From positions 62,001 to 126,000 of the forward strand of contig JACKQL020000051.1 of the NCBI GenBank assembly GCA_018296165.2: a stretch of DNA of 64,000 nt. Reading direction: 5' to 3'. Positions 46,482 to 57,952 of the stretch are shown here, piece after piece. The stretch is from Termitomyces sp. T153. Lineage: Eukaryota > Basidiomycota > Agaricomycetes > Agaricales > Lyophyllaceae. Both the position numbers and the translations under genes were made by a program. The number at the start of each line of letters is the position of its first letter. Position 1 is the first letter of the stretch. Below the pieces are notes generated by a model. That model was given only the letters and a program-made list of their open reading frames with translations, had not been told where the DNA came from and made no database searches.

Positions 46482-48961
46482 ATGTCTATTCAAGGTTAGA
46501 TGCCATCTCAGCTCTACCTGTTCTCCATTTTCAATTCTATTGTCTTGAACAGACAAACATTTCCTAAATACACCCGAATCTCTTGTTCTCGATTCCCTTC
46601 GTGGTCTTTGTACAGTGAATCCGGATCTAGTTTTAGATGAGAAGAATAAAAGTTGTTTTTGTCTCCTGGCTGTTGCAATAACCCTAACGACCGTCAGTCG
46701 TGTATCTTGGTCCCCATGAGCGTTCGAAAGTCGCGCTGCTTGGTGGCGGAGGATCCGGTCATGAACCCACCGATACTGGCTTCATAGGTAAGGAAATATT
46801 CCTCGGTATATCGCGCACATGTGCAAAATTACATAAATCCAGGTCAAGGCATTCTCACAGGTGAATGTACTCCATCAAGAGTGAGGACTATCGTTGTGCA
46901 TTGCTGATGTCATAACAAGGCAGTGTGTGTGGGAACATCTTCGCCTCTCCGAACGCAAGTCAAGTACGCCGTGCAATCGAGTTGACCGATAATGACAAGG
47001 GGTATCGTCATTATCGCAATGTTGGCGACAGCTGATAACAAAATTCTTACAGCACTGTCATCATCGTAAAGTAAATGTTGTTTACTAGTATTCACCAGAA
47101 TTCCGGTTGAACAGAATTCAGGAACTACACTGGCGACGTCTTGAATTTTGGACTGGCTGCGGAACAATATGTTGCTCTCAATCCAGAGAAGACTAATAAA
47201 GTTAAGTTCGTCTTTGTAGGCGATGATGTTGCAGTAGGCAAAACACAAGGAAGTATCGTCGGGAGAAGGTGTGTGATTCACGAATCACTACTTCAAGTCA
47301 GCGCTCTCAGCATCTTGTGTATCTATCTAGAGGACTCGCAGGAATAGTGTTAGTATATAAAATTGCGGGAGCTCTGGCTCATCGTGGTGGAAGCCTCGAT
47401 GAAGTATACAACGTTGCTCAATGGGTCTCATCAAATGTCGCTACAATCGGTGTGGGCTTGGAGCATTGTCATGTAACCTTTGAGCATGTACACAACTTTT
47501 AAAGAGTCACGGTTTATGTTTAGGTACCGGGAACTGCAGCGGCGACGTCTCACCTCCAGGCTTCCGAAATCGAGATAGGAATGGGCGTCCACAACGAAAG
47601 TGGTAACCGCCGTCTCTCACCTAACCCTCCTTTGAAGGAGCTTATCCCTCACCTTCTTGATCTAATCATGTCGACCTCGGACTCCGAGCGTTCATTCTTG
47701 CCTTTCCAAAATCAGCAAGGTAAAGACGAAATCGTAATCATGGTCAACAATCTCGGCGGATTGAGTGAACTCGAACTCGGCGCAATCACGAAAGAGGTGC
47801 ATGCTACCCTTCGCGCACGTGGTGTCATTGTTCACCGTATGTTTTCCGGCACCTTTATGGTCAGTGTGCCTCTTCTCAAGTATTTTCCCAAGTATGACAA
47901 TGAATCCACACTTTGTAACTAGACAAGCCTTAACATGCCAGGCTTCTCCATTACTCTTCTCCTTCTGCCGTCTAAAGAAAACACATTTGCTCCTGCACAA
48001 TCTCTCCTACTGTCTCTTCTTGACGATCAACCTAACGCTCCAGGATGGAAATGGTCTTCACGTGCGGCGCCTCCTGTTCAACCCCACCTCGCACCAAGCA
48101 CGTTACAGGCAGAACAGATCACATCTGGATCACCATTGAAGACTGCAGATGCTAATTTCTTTGAAGCAGGCGTTAAACGCGCTTGTGAGGCTTTGATCAC
48201 TGCAGAGCCAGAGATAACGCAAATGGATACCGTTGCGGGAGATGGGGATTGTGGTCTTACTCTCAAGGTGATTTCACCTATTTCTCAAGTTTTTATCAAC
48301 ATGACTGACGATTCAATGGTATTTCAGGCAGGAGCTGAAGGTTTGGGTTTCTCATCTTGACTATACAGTAGGATAGTTCTTGATAGATACAACAGCTGTT
48401 CTACAGAAGCTTTCGAAAGGAAAAATTGATGGGCACGATATAGGTGGTTCAATTATTGCCATCGCCCAGGTTGCGGAAGAAACCATGGGAGGCACCAGTG
48501 GAGCACTCTACTCGTATGTGTTTCCCAAATTGTAATGTTGCGATGGTATTATCACGCTTTGATCGATTCTCGTCAGGATCTTCTTCTCTGCCCTCGCACA
48601 GGGCCTCCACTCTACTGTAACTAGCAGCGCCACCGTCACAGCCGAGTCGTGGAGCAACGCCCTTGCTTATGCATTGACCAAATTGTATACTTACACTCGC
48701 GCTCGGCCTCCGTCTCGTACTCTTGTCGACCCTCTAGCAGCCTTTGTTGAAGTACTAGGCAAGTCTCCTGGCAGCAATCTGAGGGCTGCTATCGAGGCGG
48801 CTACAGCGGGAGCAGAGCACACAAGGGATGTTGAAGCCAAAGTGGGACGCAGTGCCTATGTAGAGGGAGATCGCTTGAAAAAGGAAAGGGTTGCAGACCC
48901 TGGGGCATGGGGTGTCAAAACAATTTTGGAGAGCTTGATCATCGATGAGAGAAAGAAGTAG
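46482..48961 (+). CDS. DAK1: Dihydroxyacetone kinase (ATP-dependent)
   Basis: Phosphorylates dihydroxyacetone to DHAP; used in glycerol or methanol metabolism and detoxification. The first exon is only MSIQ plus two bases. Then KHFLNTPESLVLDSLRGL, VALLGGGGSGHEPTDTGF (substrate loop), AVCGNIFASPNASQV, TVIIVKNYTGDVLNFGLA, VGDDVAVGKTQGSIVGRRGLAG, GVGLEHCHVPGTAA, IGMGVHNESG (with the His that forms the hemiaminal with substrate) and MVNNLGGLSELE. The C-terminal nucleotide-binding DakL domain shows DTVAGDGDCGLTLK, GGSIIAIAQVAEETMGGTSGALYS and the end GAWGVKTILESLI. About eleven exons, no internal breaks seen. Length (about 590 residues) is normal for the eukaryotic single-chain enzyme. Ends 394 bases before the Helitron concatemer. 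Confidence 0.93.
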
Positions 48962-49024
48962 AAAAGGTTCAAGATATCTAACGTATGTAAATCAAGTCAT
49001 ATGTGAGAAGTCATCCAAGCGTTG

Positions 49025-49349
49025 CTTGTACATCATCGATCATCACCGAACTTGACTGGCGTCTGGTCTTCCAAGAGATCCAAACATGTCACCTATTTGA
49101 TTGGGTGCAGGAACTCCCGAGCTAGATGTTTTCTCCCAGGCCACTATAAATACCTTTAACCACCTTGACTGTAGTCAGATACGTATTTTTCAGTGCTACT
49201 AAATAACCAGGGCTTTTGGTGAACAAGTTTTCGGGAGCAGTTTCGCCATCGGGGTGGTCGATCAAAGTCCGACGCAGCGCTCCATCCGAAATCCGATGCT
49301 CTCCACAAAGGCAAAACACCTGATCCTGACAAAGTAATTGCAGCATTTA
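49025..49349 (-). CDS. Possible terminal exons of an interrupted gene
   Basis: Minus-strand sequence with normal CpG content and coding-like frames sits between dihydroxyacetone kinase and the Helitron concatemer. One frame reads VFCLCGEHRISDGALRRTLIDHPDGETAPENLFTKSPG-like peptide (49200-49320). Another, nearer the end, reads RWLKVFIVAWEKTSSSGVPA and stops at about 49047. An intron could connect them, but I could not find a clean one. The family is not recognised. The open frame begins within ten bases of the element end, so its 5' part may have been displaced by the insertion. Confidence 0.3.
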
Positions 49350-49355
49350 CTGTAA

Positions 49356-50507
49356 CGAGCTACGCCCCGTGCCTTCGGCACGGGCCTGTAGCTCTTGCTT
49401 CATCCCAGACCCAACCTCACTTCGTTCGGTTAGGTCCTTGTAATTCTATTCAATGCTTCATCCCAGACCCAACCTCACTTTGTTCGGTTAGGTCCTTGTA
49501 TTTCAAACTTAATGCTAAGTCCCAGACCCAACCTCACTTTGTTCGGTTAGGTCCTTGTATTTCAAACTTAATGCTAAGTCCCAGACCCAACCTCACTTTG
49601 TTCGGTTAGGTCCTTGTATTTCAAACTTAATGCTAAGTCCCAGACCCAACCTCACTTCGTTCGGTTAGGTCCTTGTATTTCAAACTCAATGCTAAGTCCC
49701 AGAACTATTGAGAATATCTATACTACACTGTCAACTCATATACATTAGGTGCTGAAATTCACAGAGATTAGCAATTTGGTGTTTGAAAGAGATCTACCTT
49801 AAAAGCAGAAAGCCAATAACTGTTTAGAAAAGAAAATGGATAATACTTGAATTAGTTCTCAGACAAATATAGAAAAAGCATACCTGCAAAGCTACTGAAC
49901 ACTCAGAAAGGGAGCCTAATGAAGAATGTAGTGAAGTCTGATTTCAGCCATGATTTGTCCCTAAAAGTTACACTCAAAAAAAGAGTACACCTAGCCCAAT
50001 TCAGCTTCAATATAGAAACAACCACCAAAATCAGCTATTGGACAATTAAGCAAAGAAAAGAAAGCCCACCTGAAAGAAGAGAAAGCTACTCAATGCTCAG
50101 AAAAAGCCTGAAGAAGGATGCAATAGTGGAAATCTAGTTATCAGCTATGATCAGTGATTGGAGATGACAAACAGTAGAGCATACATGGCTAGGTTGAGTG
50201 TAAAAACCTCCAAAAGAGGGTCAGTAGAGTCTATCAGGCCAAACAAAGCTTCTTCTCACAGTATCAGAGCAGAGAGAATGGTTGATGCTTCATATTGGAA
50301 AGAGAGGTCAAAAGAAAGAGTGATTTGGTGCAATGATTGATCTTTGCCACACACCAAAGGAAAAGGCCGAAAATTTGAAGCCAGCCAACTTACGTAATTT
50401 TACATAAGCATTACATAAGGGTTGATGGAACCCAGTTTCTTAAGATTCGTTGTCGCATATAATGAGCGCACAGCCACTTTCCCAGGAGTCGTCCCATATA
50501 CTATAGA
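49356..50507 (-). mobile_element. Helitron-like element R1 (1152 bp)
   Basis: 3'-most unit of the concatemer. Its 3' end, CGAGCTACGCCCCGTGCC on the plus strand, abuts host sequence ending ACTGTAA. The 5' end ...CTATAGA touches R2 with no base between. About five 59-bp units, then an AT-rich body shared almost identically with R4 (shift of about 5640 bases) and with E4. Confidence 0.85.
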
Positions 50508-52876
50508 CGAGCTATGCCCCATGCCTTCGGCACGGGCCTGTAGCTCTTGCTTCATCCCAGACCCAACCTCACTTCGTTCGGTTAGGTCCTCGATATTCTA
50601 TTCAATGCTTCATCCCAGACCCAACCTCACTTCGTTCGGTTAGGTCCTTGTATTTCAAACTTAATGCTAAGTCCCAGACCCAACCTCACTTTGTTCGGTT
50701 AGGTCCTTGTATTTCAAACTTAATGCTAAGTCCCAGACCCAACCTCACTTTGTTCGGTTAGGTCCTTGTATTTCAAACGTAATGCTTCATCCCAGACCCA
50801 ACCTCACTTTGTTCGGTTAGGTCCTTGTATTTCAAACGTAATGCTTCATCCCAGACCCAACCTCACTTTGTTCGGTTAGGTCCTTGTATTTCAAACGTAA
50901 TGCTTCATCCCAGACCCAACCTCACTTCGTTCGGTTAGGTCCTTGTATTTCAAACTTAATGCTAAGTCCCAGACCCAACCTCACTTTGTTCTGTTAGGTC
51001 TTTGTATTTCAAACTCAATGCTAATTCCCAGACCCAACCTCACTTTGTTCATTTAGGTCTTTGTATTTTGTTGACCAAGTATTGCTTTTCTCTTACCATT
51101 CAATACACTGAGATTTCATCTATAAACCAATCATGTATCTATATTACATTATTAACAAAATACTACAATGTCCACTGGTATATATTAGAGATGCTGAAAA
51201 TTAAATTATAAAAGTTAGTACTAACCAACCAATTATTTAAACTGTCACACTTACATTTGTAAACCATTAAGAATATCTATACTACATGGTCCAGCTATAG
51301 ACATTAGGTGCTAAAGTTCATAGAAGTTAGCAATTTCTTGCTTGAGTCCAACAAAACTCACACTTACATTTGTAAACCATTCAGGATTTCCTGATAGACA
51401 ATATTTGCAGTCTTTCTTGATGTGTTTTCTGGGTCCAAGATGACTTTGATACGATCTCCTGATGTGCACCTAGAGAGTGCAACATAAAGTTGGCCATGTG
51501 AAAAAACTCCTGATCAAAGGTCCAATCCAACATGCTTGACTGATTGACCCTGAGACTTGTTGATAGTCATGGCAAAGGCCAATCGAACTGGGAATTGTCT
51601 CCTGCGCAATGGAATTGGCAAATCTTCTTCAGACACATCCATGTTGATTCTTGGAATCAAAACAATTGATCCTGCAAACTTGGCATCTCCACTGATGATC
51701 CTACATCTGAGAACTCTGGTGCTGATGTGAGTGACAATCATTCTTGTCCCATTGCAAAGTCCTTTGGTTGTATCCAGATTCCTGAGCAGCATGACAGGAA
51801 CACCAATCTTCAAAGCCAATTTAGCCAAAGGCAAACTGCTGGCTCTGAGAGAGTTGAGGTATTCCATTGGATACAATCCAAGGCCATTAGGATTCCCATC
51901 ATCAGATATGACAGAGTCTGCACTCTGCAAGATTTTCTCTTCTCCTGGACATTTCTGCAGAACTTCAGAGTTGATATCCTCTACATCAGAGTTCTTGCCA
52001 GAAAGGATGGAACGGTCCAGATAATACTGATCATCTTGATGGTGATCAATATGAGGATAAGTGGAAGAGATCAATCCAGTGACAGAATTGTCATCACAGA
52101 TCATAGTTTCTGGAAGTTGTACTGTTTCTCCAGGCCCAAGGTTTTTTCCAGCACCAACATCCAATAACCAAGCTGCATGAGCAATGTTATCAGGAGTCTG
52201 ATCCAATCTCATGTTTTGAACCAAGTAGTGGACTTGAATCTGATCCCAAAGTCTTCCCCTTTTGAGTGAAGCAGCAATCATCTGCTGCCTGAGTCCTCGT
52301 TGAATAACTGGGAGAGTTTGCTAAAAATCTCCTCCAAACACTACAGTCACTCCACCAAAAGGAACATCTTTCTCCAGGATGTCTCTGAACCCTTGATCCA
52401 CAGAGTCAATGGCTTCTTTGTGTTGCATTGGGACTTCATCCCAGATGACAACTTTGGTCTGGAGTAAGAGTTGAGACAATTGAGTTCATCTTTTGATATT
52501 TTTTGATAATAAATTCATTGTTCTCAACTTTTTTTGATAAGAAATACATGCATGGGACATGTTCCTTTCTCACAAAACAGCTAGAAGTGTTCCACACATA
52601 GGTAATTCCCAAAAAAAGCTGAAAATAGTGAAATATTGCCTGAAATATCAAGTCTGGCACCTTTCACACATAGTCAAAAGATGTATTAAAGTTGTCTACT
52701 GTATTTTTTTTTGGAAAAAATGCATCTGAAGAGCAGCAAAACAGCCTGTTACCATAAAAGGGTTGAAATTTGTCAGCATTTGTCAGCGCTGACAAATTTT
52801 AGTCAGCACAGTCCAAAGTCGTCGCATATAATGGGCGCACAGCCACTTTCCCAGGAGTCGTCGCATATATTATAGA
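50508..52876 (-). mobile_element. Helitron-like element R2 carrying a helicase remnant (2369 bp)
   Basis: Bounded by the decayed palindrome CGAGCTATGCCCCATGCC and by ...TATTATAGA. Contains about nine 59-bp units and the only sizeable coding relic of the family, a PIF1-like helicase pseudogene at 51364-52465. The replication initiator (Rep) domain is absent, so the element is non-autonomous now. Confidence 0.85.
51364..52465 (-). pseudogene. Helitron PIF1-like helicase, decayed C-terminal part
   Basis: Read on the minus strand: TKVVIWDEVPMQHKEAIDSVD (Walker B), GGVTVVFGGDF, then a TAG at 52321-52323, then QTLPVIQRGLRQQM, SLKRGRLW, LDQTPDN, KIGVPVMLLRNLD, GLCNGTRMIVTHI, LIPRINMD, RRRQFPVRLAFAMTINKSQGQ, VGLDL, then a TGA at 51514-51516. 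After the TGA the same frame continues with [37 protein letters not shown] and a natural-looking stop. The TGA sits where the family has Arg, one C-to-T step from CGA. Walker A and everything N-terminal are missing. Clearly Helitron-type rather than the host PIF1 gene at 21464. Confidence 0.9.
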
Positions 52877-54936
52877 CGAGCTACGCCCCGTGCCGAAGGC
52901 ACGGGCCTGTAGCTCTTGCTTCATCCCAGACCCAACCTCACTTCGTTCGGTTAGGTCCTCGATATTCTACTCAATGCTTCATCCCAGACCCAACCTCACT
53001 TCGTTCGGTTAGGTCCTTGTATTTCAAACTCAATGCTAAGTCCCAGATCCAACCTCACTTCGTTCGGTTAGGTCTTTGTATTTCAAACTCAATGCTAAGT
53101 CCCAGACCCAACCTCACTTCGTTCGGTTAGGTCCTTGTATTTCAAACTCAATGCTAAGTCCCAGACCCAACCTCACTTCGTTCAGTTAGGTCTTTGTATT
53201 TCAAACTCAATGCTAAGTCCCAGATCCAACCTCACTTCATTTGGTTAGGTCCTTGTATTTTGAACTCAATGCTTAGTCCCAGACCCAACCTCACTATGTT
53301 TGGTTAGGTCTTTGTATTTTGTCAACTCAATGCCAAGATCCAAACTCAACCTCAGTTTGTCTTTTATCCCAGACCTAACCAAACAAAAGCTGACTTTGGT
53401 CTTTCTTTTTTAAATCAATGTGTTGATAGTCCTGTCATTGTCAATATTAGTAAACATAAGTCTTTACTATGATTTCAATTATATTTCACTCAATCAAATG
53501 AACTTTCCTTTATAAGTATTCCATTATTTTTAACATAATACTGAAATCCAGACCAAACCTCACTTTGCTTGGTTAGATTTTCAATATTCCAACTCTTGCA
53601 AGTGATTAACATTAATAGATCATCTATAATATACTTGAACATTTAGAATTATTGATCAATCAAAGTCTCCTCCATCTTCTATACTCTTATTACTCATGCA
53701 CTTTGAAGAGCATGTTAGACAATTTTTGGACACCAAAATATACTAAAGAGAAACAAATTAGGGAAAGCAGTCTGAGTAATGAGATATCTACAATCTCATT
53801 ATTGGTATCACTAAATGATACTAATACTTAGCAATCAGACCTTTGACATCACTCATCTGTTGTCTTCAACTTGATATATCTGACTATACAATTATCTAAT
53901 CACAAACCATACACCTTCAAATCAGAAATCCTGTGGATCCTCAGAAACAGGACCTAGCCTACAGCTATTAGTAGTAACCAAAAAACCTCCTGTTCCTTAA
54001 CAGAGGACCATCAACTTTTCACATTCTATATTAATACTGCCTTCTGAAACTTTTTCTATCTCAAAGTAATCTTCAATGCTCTCTTCACCAATAGTAGCAT
54101 ACTAAATTAAATCCACCATCCTTTTCTTAGAGGCTGTCATAATGTAGTCAAATATCTATTGAGAGCAGGAAAAGTTGGAGATGATCAGGAGTAAGTTGAC
54201 TCTAAGACATAAGGAACTGATTACTGTAAAATTATAAGAATTCACACTTTCAAGTCTGAACCATACACCTTGAAATCAGAAAGCCAGCAAACAGCTATCA
54301 GCACAGTCCAAGTATAGCTTCACTTTGTTTGGTCAAGGATTTGAATTTACAATTCAATGTTGGTACTACCTAACATCACAGAATACACATTCCAAGTTAG
54401 GGGATATCAGCAATCAAATTCAAGTCAGATTTATAGTCAAAACATACTGTATGTCATAAACCTCTCAAAGTCCCTCAAGAACCATAGTTGCCTAGAGATA
54501 TACACTGGGCAACTATTCTCCTTTCCAAAGAATAAGTAGAAGCCTTTAAGAGTTAAAGAAACATTTTATACCACTTCTTTAGCCATTTTTGATCATGAAT
54601 TTCATTGTTCTGAACTTTCTTTCTTTCCCAAAGAACAGCCAGAAGTGTTGCTTGAAGAGGTACATCAAAAGACAGTACATTTCACATAAGTCATGCCTGA
54701 AAAAGGCTAAAAATTGCCTGAAATATCAATCTTAAGGCTTGAAGAAACAATAGATTCATGCTATCAACCAAAGCTGTCTGTTTTTCCCTATTCAAAGTGT
54801 GAACAAAGAGCCAGCTACTTTAAAAGGCAATTCTTATGTAAGAATTGGTCAGCATTAGTCAGGCTTACTTGAGCAGAGACCCAAAAAGGCATCCACACAG
54901 CCACTTTCCCACGTCCGTCGTCGCATAATATATAGA
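52877..54936 (-). mobile_element. Helitron-like element R3 (2060 bp)
   Basis: Bounded by CGAGCTACGCCCCGTGCC and ...ATATATAGA. In this copy the hairpin loop reads GAA on the plus strand, whereas R1, R4, R6 and R7 read TTC, so the apex is flipped. About seven 59-bp units, then an AT-rich body shared with R5, R6 and E3. No coding content. Confidence 0.85.
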
Positions 54937-56147
54937 CGAGCTACGCCCCGTGCCTTCGGCACGGGCCTGTAGCTCTTGCTTCATCCCAGACCCAACCTCA
55001 CTTCGTTCGGTTAGGTCCTTGTATTTCAAACTCAATGCTAAGTCCCAGACCCAACCTCACTTCGTTCGGTTAGGTCCTTGTATTTCAAACTCAATGCCAA
55101 GTCCCAGACCCAACCTCACTTCGTTCGGTTAGGTCCTTGTATTTCAAACTCAATGCCAAGTCCCAGACCCAACCTCACTTCGTTCGGTTAGGTCCTTGTA
55201 TTTCAAACTCAATGCCAAGTCCCAGACCCAACCTCACTTCGTTCGGTTAGGTCCTTGTATTTCAAACTCAATGCCAAGTCCCAGACCCAACCTCACTTCG
55301 TTCAGTTAGGTCTTTGTATTTCAAACTCAATGCTAAGTCCCAGAACTATTGAGAATATCTATACTACACTGTCAACTCATATACATTAGGTGCTGAAATT
55401 CACAGAGATTAGCAATTTGGTGTTTGAAAGAGATCTACCTTAAAAGCAGAAAGCCAATAACTGTTTAGAAAAGAAAATGGATAATACTTGAATTAGTTCT
55501 CAGACAAATATAGAAAAAGCATACCTGCAAAGCTACTGAACACTCAGAAAGGGAGCCTAATGAAGAATGTAGTGAAGTCTGATTTCAGCCATGATTTGTC
55601 CCTAAAAGTTACACTCAAAAAAGAGTACACCTAGCCCAATTCAGCTTCAATATAGAAACAACCACCAAAATCAGCTATTGGACAATTAAGCAAAGAAAAG
55701 AAAGCCCACCTGAAAGAAGAGAAAGCTACTCAATGCTCAGAAAAAGCCTGAAGAAGGATGCAATAGTGGAAATCTAGTTATCAGCTATGATCAGTGATTG
55801 GAGATGACAAACAGTAGAGCATACATGGCCAGGTTGAGTGTAAAAACCTCCAAAAGAGGGTCAGTAGAGTCTATCAGGCCAAACAAAGCTTCTTCTCACA
55901 GTATCAGAGCAGAGAGAATGGTTGATGCTTCATATTAGAAAGAGAGGTCAAAAGAAAGAGTGATTCGGTGCAATGATTGATCTTTGCCACACACCAAAGG
56001 AAAAGGCCGAAAATTTGAAGCCAGCCAACTTACGTAATTTTACATAAGCATTACATAAGGGTTGATGGAACCCAGTTTCTTAAGATTCGTTGTCGCATAT
56101 AATGAGCGCACAGCCACTTTCCCAGGAGTCGTCCCATATACTATAGA
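54937..56147 (-). mobile_element. Helitron-like element R4 (1211 bp)
   Basis: Near-identical to R1 apart from the number of 59-bp units (about six) and a few bases, including one fewer A in a run near 55620. The R4/R5 junction matches the R1/R2 junction, including the decayed GCTATGCCCCATGCC palindrome. This shows that a multi-element block was duplicated. Confidence 0.85.
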
Positions 56148-57952
56148 CGAGCTATGCCCCATGCCTTCGGCACGGGCCTGTAGCTCTTGCTTCATCCCAG
56201 ACCCAACCTCACTTCGTTCGGTTAGGTCCTCGATATTCTACTCAATGCTTCATCCCAGACCCAACCTCACTTCGTTCGGTTAGGTCCTCGATATTCTACT
56301 CAATGCTTCATCCCAGACCCAACCTCACTTTATTTGGTTAGGTCCTTGTATTTCAAACTCAATGCCAAGTCCCAGACCCAACCTCACTTTGTTCGGTTAG
56401 GTCTTTGTATTTTCAACTCAATGCTATATCCCAGACCCAACCTCACTTTGTTCGGTTAGGTCCTTGTATTTTGAACTCAATGCTTAGTCCCAGACCCAAC
56501 CTCACTATGTTTGGTTAGGTCTTTGTATTTTGTCAACTCAATGCCAAGATCCAAACTTGACCTTAGTTTGTCTTTTATCCCAGACCTAACCAAATGAAAG
56601 CTGACTTTGGTCTTTCTTTTTTAAATCAATGTGTTGATAGTCCTGTCATTGTCAATGTCAGTAAACATAAGTCTTTACTATGATTTCAATTATATTTCAC
56701 TGAATCAAATGAACTTTCCTTTATAAGTATTCCATTATTTTTAACATAATGCTGAAATCCAGACCAAACCTCACTTTGCTTGGTTAGATTTTCAATATTC
56801 CAACTCTTGCAAGTGATTAACATTAAAAGATCATCTATAATATACTTGAACATCTAGAATTATTGATCAATCAAAGTCTACTCCACCTTCTATCCCCTTA
56901 TTACTCATGCACTTTGAAGAGCATGTTAGACAATTTTTGGACACCAAGATATACTAAAGAGAAACAAATTAGGGAAAGCAGTCTGAGTAATGAGATATCT
57001 ACAATCTCATTATTGGTATCACTAAATGGTACTAATACTTAGCAATCAGACCTTTGACATCACTCATCTGTTGTCTTCAACTTGATATATCTGACTATAC
57101 AATTATCTAATCACAAAACCATACACCTTCAAATCAGAAACCCTGTGGATCCTCAGAAACAGGACCTAGCCTACAGCTATTAGTAGTGACCAAAAAACCT
57201 CCTGTTCCTTAACAGAGGACCATCAACTTTTTACATTCTATATTAATACTGCCTTCTGAAGCTTTTTCCATCTCAAAGTAATCTTCAATGCTCTCTTCAC
57301 CAATGGTAGCATACTAAATTAAATCCACCATCCTTTTTCAGAGGCTGTCATAATGTAGTCAAATATCTATTGAGAGCAGGAAAAGTTGGAGATGATCAGG
57401 AGTAAGTTGACTCTAAGTATAAAAACTGATTACTGTTATAAGAATACACACTTTCAAGTCTGATCACACACCTTGAAATCAGAAAGCCAGCAATCAGCCA
57501 CAGTCCAAGTATAGCCTCACTTTGTTTGGTTGAGGGTTTGATTTTACAATTGAATAAAGAATAAGTAGAAGCTTTTAAGAGTCAGAGAAACACCTTATAC
57601 CATTTGTGATCATGGATGTGATTGTTCTGGACTTTCTTTCTCTCCCAAAGAACAGCCAGAAGTGTTGCTTGAAGAGGTACATTAAAAGACAGTACATTTC
57701 ACATAAGTAATGCCTGAAAAAGGCTGAAAATTACCTGAAATATCAATCTTAATGGCTTGAAAAAACAATACATTCATGCTATCTACCAAAGCTGTCTGTT
57801 TTTCCTTATTCAAAGTGTGAATAAAGAGCCAGCTACCTTAAAAGGCAATTCTTATGTAAGAATTGGTCAGCATTAGTCAGGCTTACTTCAGCAGAGACCC
57901 AAAAAGGCATCCACACAGCCACTTTCCCAGGAGTCGTCCCATATATTATAGA
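56148..57952 (-). mobile_element. Helitron-like element R5 (1805 bp)
   Basis: Begins like R2 but, after the 59-bp units, carries the R3/R6-type body, so it is a recombinant between two subtypes. Ends ...TATTATAGA directly at R6. No coding content. Confidence 0.83.

Noticed and set aside
54950..55132. Short open frames across the 59-bp repeats (e.g. 54950-55132, 50422-50643, 60379-60597)
   Set aside because: The unit is 59 bases, not a multiple of three. The frames cycle through all three readings of the repeat and recur identically in each element.
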